Both the position numbers and the translations under genes were made by a program. Of a stretch of 64,000 bases of DNA, positions 9,809-17,215 are shown in pieces (position 1 is the stretch's first letter; each line of letters opens with the position of its first letter). The stretch is taken from NCBI RefSeq assembly GCF_964222135.1, contig NZ_CAXQBR010000001.1, forward strand, positions 35,670 through 99,669, in the 5' to 3' direction. The stretch comes from Euzebya sp. GTDB lineage: Bacteria; Actinomycetota; Nitriliruptoria; Euzebyales; Euzebyaceae. The notes under the pieces are model-generated. The model ran no database searches, had not been told where the DNA came from, and worked only from the letters and a program-made list of their open reading frames with translations.

Positions 9809-10375
9809 ATGGTGCTCGAGCGGATGTTCACGCGGCGACGACCGGAGCAAGAGCGATCAACGCCGCCCCTCGTGCTCAGGCGCCTCGCCGCGGTCGGTGC
9901 GGTGGGCCTGTACCCGCTGTCGCTGCTGGTGCTCGACGACGGGCTCAGGCTGCGACCGCCCTTCGACAGCGTGCCCGTCGCGGTGCTCGTCGTCCTCGCG
10001 GTCGCGCTGTGGATCGCCACCTTCGTCTTCGTCAACGAGTTCCGGCGGCGGCTCGCGCAGGCACCCGACGACCAGCTCGACGAGCGTGAGCGCGCCGTCC
10101 GCGACGAGGCGCACCTGATCAGCTACCGGATCCTCGGCGGCGCGCTCGTCCTGCTGGCGCTGTGGACGCTCGTGGGCGCCCCGCTCGTCGCCGGGAGCCG
10201 CGAGATCAGCCTGGACGTGGTGCTGGACGCCGCCTTCGCGCTGGTGATCGCGGTGTTCACCCTGCCCAGCGCGGTGGTGGCCTGGCGCGACACCGGTGAC
10301 GACCTCGACGAGGACGACGAGGTGGAGGGCGTGGCGCCGCCGGTGGACGGCGACCGCGTCCGCGGGAGCGCGTGA
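9809..10375 (+). CDS. Four-helix membrane protein paired with an XRE regulator
   Basis: I do not recognise a named family with certainty. The ATG at 9809 has AGGAG at 9796-9800 with 8-nt spacing and gives 188 residues. Hydrophobic segments fall at about 25-45, 55-75, 110-130 and 140-160. Between the second and third lies a charged stretch with DERERAVRDEAHLISYR, a pattern seen in small DUF2178-like membrane proteins that are encoded with an XRE regulator. The C-terminus is acidic. Its stop overlaps the start of the XRE gene (TGATG), so the two form an operon. The joint role, perhaps a membrane sensor controlling the regulator, is inference. Confidence 0.75.
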   Translation: MVLERMFTRRRPEQERSTPPLVLRRLAAVGAVGLYPLSLLVLDDGLRLRPPFDSVPVAVLVVLAVALWIATFVFVNEFRRRLAQAPDDQLDERERAVRDEAHLISYRILGGALVLLALWTLVGAPLVAGSREISLDVVLDAAFALVIAVFTLPSAVVAWRDTGDDLDEDDEVEGVAPPVDGDRVRGSA

Positions 10376-10644
10376 TGGCGCGCGGACCGAGCGACGCCGA
10401 CCAGCTGTTCAACCGGATCGCCGTGCTCCGCACCGAGCGGGGTCTGTCCCGCCGGGAGCTCTCGGAGGCCGTCGACGTGCACTACCGCACCATCGGCTAC
10501 CTCGAGCGCGGCGAGTACAGCCCCTCCCTCGCCCTCGCGTTCCGGATCGCCCGCTTCTTCGACCTGCCCCTCGAGGCGGTGTTCAGCGACCGCCCCTTCA
10601 CCCCGTTGAGCGAGCAGGTCTACCGCCGCGACGCGCCGGCCTGA
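10375..10644 (+). CDS. XRE-family helix-turn-helix regulator
   Basis: This is a compact 89-residue DNA-binding protein consisting of little more than a Cro/CI-type HTH: NRIAVLRTERGLSRRELSEA, then VDVHYRTIGYLERGEYSPSL and ALAFRIARFFDLPLEAVFSD. The latter is typical of YozG-like regulators that pair with small membrane proteins. It is translationally coupled to the preceding membrane-protein gene and probably controls their shared promoter at 9738-9775. The last 47 bases overlap the 3' end of the convergent HAD gene. Confidence 0.9.
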   Translation: MARGPSDADQLFNRIAVLRTERGLSRRELSEAVDVHYRTIGYLERGEYSPSLALAFRIARFFDLPLEAVFSDRPFTPLSEQVYRRDAPA

Positions 10645-11467
10645 GCCGAGCCGGTCGGACGAGGTCGAGGACCGTCGCCCAGCCGCCGTCCTGCGGCGCG
10701 GCGATCACGTGGTCGGCACCGGCGGCCTCCGCCGACCCGCCGGTGACGGCGACGGACGTCCCCGCCCACGCGAGCATCTCGAGGTCGTTGTCCCCGTCGC
10801 CGACGGCCAGGACCTCGCAGGGGTGGACGCCCAGCTCGGCACACCACCCCTCGATGCCGCTGATCTTCGAGACCCCGTGGGGGCCGACCATGATCGTCCA
10901 CCCGCCCATGACGTGGTCCGGGCCGGTGTAGGCCTGGGCGAACGGCGCGACCGCACGGGCGACCGCGAGGCCGGCTGCCACGTCCTCAGGTCCCAGGCCG
11001 CAGACACCGAACCCGACCACCCGCCCTGCGGCGACGGCGGGGCGGGGGTCGCCGGGCAGGGGGTGGCCGAGGGCCCGCAGGTGGGAGGGGTGGGTGCGGC
11101 ACCCCGGTGGCACGACCGCGTCGACGTCGTGGTCGCTGACGTGGACGACCGGGGGGAGGCCGTGGACCTCGAACGCCGCCAGCACCGCCGCGCCGGCCTC
11201 GGCGTCGAACGCCGTGCGGTGCCACTCCCTCCCGTCGAGCAGGTCCGCGCCGATCGCCCCGGACAGCAGCACGGCGGGACCGGCCAGGCCGAGGGGGTGC
11301 AACCCGGCGTGGGCGGACGCGTACCGCCGGCCGGTCGCGAACAGCACCGGGATGCCCCGCTGCCGCAGGGTCTGCACGGACGGGAGGGTCGAGTCGTGCA
11401 CCTGCGCCGGTCCCCACCAGAACGTGCCGTCGAGGTCGGTGACGACGGCCTTCACCCGTCTGCGCAT
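10598..11467 (-). CDS. HAD-superfamily phosphatase, Cof/sucrose-phosphatase type
   Basis: This 289-residue cytoplasmic phosphatase has HAD motif I DLDGT (residues 11-15), a C2-type cap in the middle, and motif IV GDGDNDLEML with Asp ligands for Mg2+. The order core-cap-core and the GDGxND motif place it in the Cof/IIB group that dephosphorylates sugar phosphates, phosphoglycolate-like or flavin-type substrates; the exact one is unknown. A TAGCCT box 6 nt upstream of the ATG suggests a leaderless transcript. Its C-terminal Arg/Pro-rich tail is encoded opposite the end of the XRE gene, a 47-bp convergent overlap. Confidence 0.88.
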   Translation of the reverse strand: MRRRVKAVVTDLDGTFWWGPAQVHDSTLPSVQTLRQRGIPVLFATGRRYASAHAGLHPLGLAGPAVLLSGAIGADLLDGREWHRTAFDAEAGAAVLAAFEVHGLPPVVHVSDHDVDAVVPPGCRTHPSHLRALGHPLPGDPRPAVAAGRVVGFGVCGLGPEDVAAGLAVARAVAPFAQAYTGPDHVMGGWTIMVGPHGVSKISGIEGWCAELGVHPCEVLAVGDGDNDLEMLAWAGTSVAVTGGSAEAAGADHVIAAPQDGGWATVLDLVRPARLRPARRGGRPARSTG

Positions 11468-11473
11468 GCCGGC

Positions 11474-11479
11474 AGGCTA
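11474..11479 (-). promoter_or_regulatory. Leaderless-type -10 box TAGCCT
   Basis: On the minus strand TAGCCT ends 6 nt before the ATG of the HAD phosphatase gene, with no Shine-Dalgarno sequence. Confidence 0.5.
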
Positions 11480-11488
11480 GGCGGTCAG

Positions 11489-11570
11489 CTGCACGTCGTC
11501 CGGTGCCGTGGGCCGGGAACTGCCCGCCGTCGGGTGGTGCGGCCCAACCATCTGCACGTCGTCTGGCACC
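11489..11570 (+). repeat. Pair of 19-bp direct repeats
   Basis: CTGCACGTCGTCYGGYRCC occurs at 11489-11507 and 11552-11570, differing at three bases. The pair lies just before the 32-bp tandem array in the same intergenic region and may share an origin with it. Confidence 0.7.
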
Positions 11571-11575
11571 CTCCG

Positions 11576-11691
11576 GGTCAGCGTGCAGTCGACGGCTTTG
11601 GGGCACCGGTCAGCGTGCAGTCGACGGCCGTGAGGCACCGGTCAGTGTGCAGTCGGCGGCCGTGGGGCACCGGTCAGTGGGCAGCCGATGG
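11576..11691 (+). repeat. 32-bp tandem repeat array, 3.6 copies
   Basis: Units at 11576-11607, 11608-11639 and 11640-11671, plus a partial at 11672-11691, each start GGTCAG and end GGCACC. They match at most positions and contain GTGCAGTCGRCGGC. The units are contiguous without spacers, so this is not a CRISPR. The array fills the gap between two minus-strand genes. No open frame or RNA gene is evident; it could be a protein-binding array or neutral repeat. Confidence 0.88.
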
Positions 11692-11713
11692 GCTCACAGC
11701 CCGTGGGGACGGG

Positions 11714-13456
11714 TCAGGCGCACTCGCCCTGGCCGAGTTGGACCGCGAAGCGGTCGGAGTGGCCCCAGTCGACGTAGAAGTCGGGGTCCTCGGCCAGCGC
11801 GGGCATGGTGTCGAGCGCCTTCAGGTCCGTCTTGATCGCTTTCGGGTCGACCCGTGCGACCCAGTCGGCGAACTGCTCGCCGAGCTCGCGCTCGGTTGCG
11901 TACCGCTCGACCAAGGCGACGGCCACGTCCGGGGCCTTCTTGGCGGGCACCTTCGCGACGTAGTGGCCGAACTTCGCGCCGCCGTCGCCGACCCGCGCAC
12001 CGACGTACACCCGGTAGCCGGGCGCCTCGTTGCCGTCGGGGTCGCGGCGGGCCATGCCGCTGAACCCCAGGTCAGCGGTGGTGTGCTGGCCGCAGGAGTT
12101 CGGGCACCCCGAGATGTTGATCCGCAGGTCCTCGATCTCGTGCAGCCCGTTGGACTGCAGCGCGGCCGTGACCGCCTCGGCGAGCCCGCGCGAGGCGGTG
12201 ATGGCCAGGTTGCAGGTCTCCGCGCCGGGGCAGCTGACGACGTCGCCGGACTTCTCCGCGCGGGCGAGCGCCATCCCCTCTGCGTGCAGGGTGGTGAACA
12301 GGGCGGGGACCTGCTCGGCGGTCAACCCGACGAACAGCAGGTTCTGGCGGATCGTCGTGCGGAGCTGCACCGCGTCACCGAACTCCCGCCACACCTTCGC
12401 GAGCGCCCGCAGCTGGGTCGACGTGACGTCGCCGAGGTGGAACGTCGCGTAGGCGCCGTAGGCGGTCGAGCCGTCCTCGGTGCGGTGGGCGAACACGTTC
12501 GCGTCGCGCCAGCGCTCGTACTCCACCAGCGCGCCGGGCGCGACCACGTCACCGGCGGGGGGCGGGGGGGCGTCCACCGCGTGGGACCCGCCCCGCGGGC
12601 GCACCGGGACGTCGAGGGAGGGGTAGGTCCGCTCCCGCTCGAGCCGCAGGCGGCGGGTCTCCACCTCCGCCCGGAAGCGTTCGATGCCCCACTTCTTCAA
12701 CAGGAACTTCATGCGGGCGCGGACGCGGTTCTTCCGCTCGCCGTGCTCGTCGAAGATCTCGAGGATCGCCTCGACGGTGGGCAGCACGCGGTCAGCGGGG
12801 GTGAACGGCTCGAGGAGGTCGGCCTCGCGCGGGGCGGACCCGAGCCCACCGCCCACGTACAGGGCGAACCCCGGGTTGCCGTCGCCGTCGAGCCGCCCGA
12901 GGAAGCCGATGTCGTGGATGCCGAGCTGCGCGTGGTCCTTCGCCGACCCGTCGAAGGCCATCTTGAACTTGCGGGGCAGGTTCTGGGTGAGGGGGTGGCG
13001 CAGGAAGTACCGGGTGATCGCCTCCGCCGCCGGCCGGGTGTCCACCACCTCGTCGGGGTCGATCCCGGCCAGGTGGGACTGGGTGATGGTCCGCACGCTG
13101 TTCCCGCACGCCTCGCGCGTGGTCAGACCGGCGTCCGCGAAGCGCCGCAGCAGCGCCGGCAGCTCGTCGGTCGGGACGAAGTGCAGCTGGAAGTTCTGGC
13201 GGGTGGTGATGTGTGCGAAGCCGCGGGAGTGGGTGTCGGCGACGTCCGCGATCGCCTCCAGGTGGTCCGGCTCGAGCAGCCCGCCCGGGACCTTCGCCCG
13301 CACCATGTGGGTGTCGGAGTTCCTGATGCCGTAGCACCCCATGTGCAGCCGCTTGCCCCGGAACGCGTCGTCGTCGATCTCGCCGGCCCTCCAGGCGGCG
13401 ATGACCCCTTCGAACTGATCGATCTCGGCGTAGTCGGCGTACGAGGCGGTAACCAT
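11714..13456 (-). CDS. Siroheme- and [4Fe-4S]-dependent nitrite/sulfite reductase
   Basis: This 580-residue ferredoxin-type enzyme reduces nitrite to ammonium or sulfite to sulfide. The cluster and siroheme ligands are complete: CPGAETC (Cys409, Cys415) and GCPNSC (Cys451, Cys455). Two ferredoxin-like half-domains and the conserved THMVRAKVPGG, ITTRQNFQLHF and ACGNSVRTI substrate-pocket segments are present. Assimilatory nitrite and sulfite reductases are hard to separate by sequence. Neighbouring cysH/sat genes are absent, as are nitrate genes, so the substrate stays open. ATG at 13456 has AGGAG 6 nt upstream and a TAGCCT box at 13502-13507. It is divergent from the gene at 13615. Confidence 0.92.
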   Translation of the reverse strand: MVTASYADYAEIDQFEGVIAAWRAGEIDDDAFRGKRLHMGCYGIRNSDTHMVRAKVPGGLLEPDHLEAIADVADTHSRGFAHITTRQNFQLHFVPTDELPALLRRFADAGLTTREACGNSVRTITQSHLAGIDPDEVVDTRPAAEAITRYFLRHPLTQNLPRKFKMAFDGSAKDHAQLGIHDIGFLGRLDGDGNPGFALYVGGGLGSAPREADLLEPFTPADRVLPTVEAILEIFDEHGERKNRVRARMKFLLKKWGIERFRAEVETRRLRLERERTYPSLDVPVRPRGGSHAVDAPPPPAGDVVAPGALVEYERWRDANVFAHRTEDGSTAYGAYATFHLGDVTSTQLRALAKVWREFGDAVQLRTTIRQNLLFVGLTAEQVPALFTTLHAEGMALARAEKSGDVVSCPGAETCNLAITASRGLAEAVTAALQSNGLHEIEDLRINISGCPNSCGQHTTADLGFSGMARRDPDGNEAPGYRVYVGARVGDGGAKFGHYVAKVPAKKAPDVAVALVERYATERELGEQFADWVARVDPKAIKTDLKALDTMPALAEDPDFYVDWGHSDRFAVQLGQGECA

Positions 13457-13501
13457 CTGGGCTCCTGATCTGGGCGTTGCCCTGCGGACGCGGTCTGACG
13501 A

Positions 13502-13507
13502 AGGCTA
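13502..13507 (-). promoter_or_regulatory. Candidate -10 box TAGCCT of the siroheme reductase gene
   Basis: TAGCCT on the minus strand would start transcription near 13495 and leave a leader of about 38 nt that contains the AGGAG ribosome-binding site. No good -35 hexamer is visible, which fits an activator-dependent promoter. Confidence 0.4.
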
Positions 13508-13543
13508 GGAGGCCCGCCTCCCGCCACCCAGCCGTCGCGCAGT

Positions 13544-13581
13544 GGTTACAGTGGCAACCGGGCGATGGAACAGTGCAAACC
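13544..13581 (+). promoter_or_regulatory. Candidate operator: two related sites 22 bp apart in a divergent promoter
   Basis: GGTTACAGTGGCAACC (13544-13559) is a near palindrome, and ACAGTGCAAACC (13570-13581) repeats its core ACAGTGGCAACC (13548-13559) at exactly 22 bp, two helical turns. Both lie between the siroheme reductase gene and the divergent gene at 13615, upstream of the reductase -10 box. The binding protein is unknown. Confidence 0.4.
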
Positions 13582-13614
13582 GATGGTCCGCGAACGGGCC
13601 GGAGAGGATCGACC

Positions 13615-13938
13615 ATGCTCGTGTGGTTCTCGGTGACCCCGATCGGGACCGGCTCGCCCAGCGTCTCGGCCGAGGTGGCACGTGCCCTCGACGCGGTCGA
13701 GGCGACCGGCATCAGCCATCGCACCGACCCGTCCGGCACGCTGCTCGAGGGCACCTGGGAGGAGTGCATGACCGCTCTGCGGGCCGCGGGCGACGCCGTC
13801 CTCGAGGTGTCGCCCCGGGTGTCCTTCACCTGCAAGTTCGACGTCCGGACCGACAAGCCGGACCAGCGGGGGGAGGACAAGCTCGCGAGCCTGTCTGGGA
13901 AGCGGCGCCGCGGCGGCGGGGCGCCGTCCGCCGCATGA
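13615..13938 (+). CDS. MTH1187/YkoF-type thiamine-binding family protein
   Basis: This 107-residue protein matches the small MTH1187-like family, whose members have a ferredoxin-like fold and some of which bind thiamine. Family marks are SVTPIGTGSPSVSAEVARAL near the start, the GTLLEGTWEECMTAL strand-helix, and FDVRTDKPDQ near the end. The C-terminus is Lys/Arg-rich. GGAGAGG at 13601-13607 supports the ATG at 13615. Its stop overlaps the start of the next gene (ATGA), and it diverges from the siroheme reductase. The ligand is not established. Confidence 0.75.
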   Translation: MLVWFSVTPIGTGSPSVSAEVARALDAVEATGISHRTDPSGTLLEGTWEECMTALRAAGDAVLEVSPRVSFTCKFDVRTDKPDQRGEDKLASLSGKRRRGGGAPSAA

Positions 13939-15188
13939 CCCTCGCCGCGCTCCGCGCGGGGCTCGACGGTGTCCCCGAGGACGCCCTCGACCCGCCGGGC
14001 ACCGCCCGGGTCGGCGCCACGCTGGTCCTGCTCGCCGAGCAGCCCGACGGTGCCCTGCAGCTGACCTACACCCGGCGCCAGCCCACCCTGTCGAGCCACC
14101 CGGGCCAGATCAGCTTCCCGGGCGGGCGCGTCGATCCCGGTGAGACGATCGAGGAGGCGGCGGTCCGCGAGGCGGTCGAGGAGATCGGGCTCGACCCCGC
14201 CAGCGTCCGCCTGCTGGGACGCCTGCCCGCCTTCTACATCCCGCCGTCCAGGTTCTGGATGTCCGCGGTGGTGGCGGTCTGGGAGCGGCCGCACCGGTTG
14301 TCGCCGAACGACGCCGAGGTCGCCGAGGTGCTGACGGTGTCCACCACGACGCTGCGGGAGCCCGCGCGGTGGCGAGCGGTCCCCCTCAGCGCATCCGGGG
14401 CCACGTGGGCCTGGGAGCTCGCACCCCGCCGGCTCCTGTGGGGTGCCACCGCCGTGGTGACCGGCGTCCTGCTCCAGGTCATGGACCCGACCTGGAGCGG
14501 CGGGACCCGCCCCGAGGACCTCCCGGCAGAGGCGCAGGTGCGACCATGGGACGACCCGGAGGCCTTCGGGCTGGTCCCCGCCCCCACCCGGCGCGTCGCC
14601 CGGCTGCGAGACCTCGAGTCGATCGCGGTGGCCCCCGACGGCGGCGGCCCCCCACCCTCGGGGGACAAGGCCGTCAGCGACGTGGTCGGCGCGGTCCACC
14701 GACTCGTCCGCCGTCCGCCCGGCCCGGTGGTGGTGCTCGCGGGACGCGGCCGGACCGGCAGGCTCGGTCGCGGCGTCGCCGAGCGCCTGGCGGCCGATGG
14801 CGGGGACGTGTCGCTGATCGACGTGACCGCGCCCGTCGCCCACGCCGACGTGGTGGCCGCGGTCGCCGAGGCCGGCGTCGTGGTCGACGCGCTGGTCGGA
14901 CGGTCCCTGGACGGACCGCTCCGCGAACCGGTCCGGTCGGTGGCGGCGGCGCTGACCCACACCGCTGCTCCGCTGGTCGCGGTCGACCTGCCGTCGGGCA
15001 TCCACCCCGTCGAGGGCGTCATCGGCGAGACGGTGTCCGCCGACGTGACCGTCGCGCTCGCCCCGCTGGTGCCCGGGCACACCGCGCCGGGTGCGCTCCC
15101 GTTCGTCGGTGACCTGCACCTCAGCCGGGCCGCCGGTCCCCTGGTCCGCGCTGAGGTCGTCGATCGACCCGCCGCCTGGGCGGAGTGA
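13935..15188 (+). CDS. Fusion of a CoA-type NUDIX hydrolase and a YjeF_N-like (NAD(P)HX epimerase) domain
   Basis: This 417-residue protein joins two domains. Residues about 25-170 form a NUDIX domain with the CoA-diphosphatase signature TRRQPTLSSHPGQISFPGG, running into a perfect NUDIX box GRVDPGE..REAVEEIGL; this should split CoA or a related diphosphate. After a linker rich in Pro and Gly, residues about 255-400 resemble the N-terminal YjeF domain: VVDALVGRSLDGPLREPV, VAVDLPSGIHPVEG and the downstream DVTVALAPLVPGH. The canonical nucleotide loop GxGNNGGDG is replaced by AGRGRTGRLGRG, so epimerase activity may be lost or altered. No Nnr kinase domain is adjacent. It is coupled to the preceding gene by ATGA. 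Confidence 0.78.
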   Translation: MTLAALRAGLDGVPEDALDPPGTARVGATLVLLAEQPDGALQLTYTRRQPTLSSHPGQISFPGGRVDPGETIEEAAVREAVEEIGLDPASVRLLGRLPAFYIPPSRFWMSAVVAVWERPHRLSPNDAEVAEVLTVSTTTLREPARWRAVPLSASGATWAWELAPRRLLWGATAVVTGVLLQVMDPTWSGGTRPEDLPAEAQVRPWDDPEAFGLVPAPTRRVARLRDLESIAVAPDGGGPPPSGDKAVSDVVGAVHRLVRRPPGPVVVLAGRGRTGRLGRGVAERLAADGGDVSLIDVTAPVAHADVVAAVAEAGVVVDALVGRSLDGPLREPVRSVAAALTHTAAPLVAVDLPSGIHPVEGVIGETVSADVTVALAPLVPGHTAPGALPFVGDLHLSRAAGPLVRAEVVDRPAAWAE

Positions 15189-15201
15189 CGGGCGGGCCGC
15201 G

Positions 15202-17046
15202 TCAGTCGACGAGGAGCGGCTGGTGGGCCACGCGCACCGCGACGCCGTGCGCCGCCTCCACCGCGGCCACGGCGTCGGTCAGCGCCGCCTCCGCGGGCAC
15301 CTCGGCCGTGCGGATCGTGACCGTGACCGCCTCGCTGCGCCGGGAGCCCTCGACGGCGACCACCTCGACCCCGCCGAGGGCCTCGGACACGTCCCGGCCG
15401 ATCCCGGTGAGGTCCGGTCCGCGGCTGGCGAGGCCGAAGGTCGCGAGCGCCAGCATCACGATCCCCATCACGGGCGCGGTCAACCTGACGTAGCGGGTCC
15501 GCCGGCGCCCCGTCGGCTCGAGCCGGACGCCGAGCCACAGCAGGACGCCCGCCGCCGCGACCGCGATGAACGTGATGTTGGTGACGAACAGCAGACCGGA
15601 GCCGATCGCCAGCTGCACGTCGAGGGTCAGCGCCAGGCCGAACACGCAGATCGGGGGCACGAGGGCCGCGGCGATGGCGACGCCGGCCAGCGCGGCGGGG
15701 ATGCCCCGTCGTGCGCTCGCGTACCCCCCGATGACCCCCGACGCCGCGGCGACCCCCGCGTCGAGGATCGACGGCGACCCCCGGCTGAGCATCTCCTGGG
15801 TCGCCGCGTCCGGCCCGGCGAGCACGCCGATGACCGCGGCGGTCAACGCCACCAGCACCGACCCGAGCGCGCTCGTCGCCGCCGCCCGCCTGAGGGTCCG
15901 GACGTCGCCGTCGACCATCGCGGTGCCGAACGCCACGAGCGGGCTGATGAGCGGCGCCACGAGCATCGCGCCGATGATCACCGCCGCGGAGTCGAGCAGC
16001 AGGCCGAGGGTGGCCAGCATCGCCGAGACGACCGACAGCACCACGAAGTCGGTGCTCGCGATCGCGTCCAGCCGGGCGTGCCAGACGAGCGACTGCTCCT
16101 CCGCCTCGGTCAGCCGTGGGCGCAGGTGCCGCACGACCCGCCGGACCGCCTCCTCGGGACCGGACAGCCGCTGCGGGCGGGAGATCGCCAGCACCGGCCC
16201 GCGCAGCGCGTCGAGCGTCCGCCTGGTCGTGCGCCCGAGCCGGCTCCCGGTCAGGTCCGACGTCGTGTGGAACCCGACCACCGCCAGGTGGCTCGGCGGC
16301 ACGGCCTCGCACAACCCCTCGGCCGCGGTGGTGGCCTGCACCACGCGGCGACGGCACCGCTCCTCGCCGTCGAGGCCGCGCAGCGCGGAGTCGAGGGTGC
16401 GCGCCGCGGTGTCGTCGTCCTCACCGCGCGGCTGGACGTGGATTGCCGCGGCCGGCAGGGTCAGGCCCTCGGCGAGGATCATGCCCGTCCGCGCCGCGAC
16501 CCGCGCGTCGGCGGAGCCGTCCACGCCGATGGTGATGCCCTCGATGGACTCGAGCCCCCGGCCGTGCAGGCCCCGGCGGTACACCAGCACGTCGCCGGCG
16601 GCGGCGGCGATCCCCGGCTCGGTGATCCCGCCGATCGCCACCCCGCCCGGCGTCGGCGCCTGGACGCCCAGCACGACGAGGTCGGCGCGCTCCTCCCGAG
16701 CGGTGTCGAGGATCCCGCGGGCGATGCTCGACGCCGGACGGGTCACCACCTCGAGCGCGGTCCGGCCGTCGCGTGCACGGGCCGTGTCGACGATGGCCTC
16801 GACCGCCTCGGTCCGGTCGAGGTTCGCCTCGGCGTCCGCGTCGCCGAGGACCACGACCAGGGCGATGACCCGTCCCCCGTCGCGGCGGACGAGGGCGCGG
16901 GCGAGCGCCAGCAGCTCCACGGCCGTGTCGGGGTTGGCGATCGGGACGACCACGGTGTGGGCGTGGTCGGGGACAGGCTGCAGCGCCTGGTCGGGCTCCT
17001 CGGGCAGGGGCCGGTCCGGCGCGGGCAGGTCGGGCGAGGCGCTCAC
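15202..17046 (-). CDS. Two universal-stress-protein domains fused to a DUF389 membrane domain
   Basis: This membrane protein of 614 residues has two USP-like Rossmann domains (about 25-155 and 165-285; VVVPIANPDTAVELLALA opens the first, ITIGVDGSADARVA the second). A charged linker leads to a DUF389 domain (about 310-535) with several hydrophobic helices and the family core IIGAMLVAPLISPL. A soluble C-terminal tail follows. DUF389 proteins are transporter-like and uncharacterised in most species. USP domains usually bind ATP, so nucleotide gating is a plausible inference. GTG at 17046 is chosen; an in-frame GTG at 17082 would add 12 residues. It converges on the NUDIX-YjeF gene, stop to stop 13 bp. 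Confidence 0.82.
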   Translation of the reverse strand: MSASPDLPAPDRPLPEEPDQALQPVPDHAHTVVVPIANPDTAVELLALARALVRRDGGRVIALVVVLGDADAEANLDRTEAVEAIVDTARARDGRTALEVVTRPASSIARGILDTAREERADLVVLGVQAPTPGGVAIGGITEPGIAAAAGDVLVYRRGLHGRGLESIEGITIGVDGSADARVAARTGMILAEGLTLPAAAIHVQPRGEDDDTAARTLDSALRGLDGEERCRRRVVQATTAAEGLCEAVPPSHLAVVGFHTTSDLTGSRLGRTTRRTLDALRGPVLAISRPQRLSGPEEAVRRVVRHLRPRLTEAEEQSLVWHARLDAIASTDFVVLSVVSAMLATLGLLLDSAAVIIGAMLVAPLISPLVAFGTAMVDGDVRTLRRAAATSALGSVLVALTAAVIGVLAGPDAATQEMLSRGSPSILDAGVAAASGVIGGYASARRGIPAALAGVAIAAALVPPICVFGLALTLDVQLAIGSGLLFVTNITFIAVAAAGVLLWLGVRLEPTGRRRTRYVRLTAPVMGIVMLALATFGLASRGPDLTGIGRDVSEALGGVEVVAVEGSRRSEAVTVTIRTAEVPAEAALTDAVAAVEAAHGVAVRVAHQPLLVD

Positions 17047-17215
17047 CCGGCGACTATGGCCGCTCCGCGCACCCGACGCCACACCACGTCGCGGGGCGCG
17101 TCGACGGCGGGATGCGACCCTCCACGGTCTGACCGCTCAGACCGGACGCCGAGCCGCCGATCGAACCCGGTGAGGACGCAGTCGATGACGAGGACGTGGA
17201 GGGGTTGACACACCG

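Noticed and set aside
11576..11691. CRISPR array
   Set aside because: The 32-bp units are contiguous, have no spacers, and no cas gene is present.
10709..13468. A plus-strand open frame of about 920 codons opposite the HAD and siroheme reductase genes
   Set aside because: It runs through two unrelated minus-strand genes and the tandem-repeat gap, and has no recognisable motif.
17205..17210. TTGACA as the -35 box of the EAL-HDOD gene
   Set aside because: It lies only 5 nt before the ATG, so any transcript it drives would start inside the gene.
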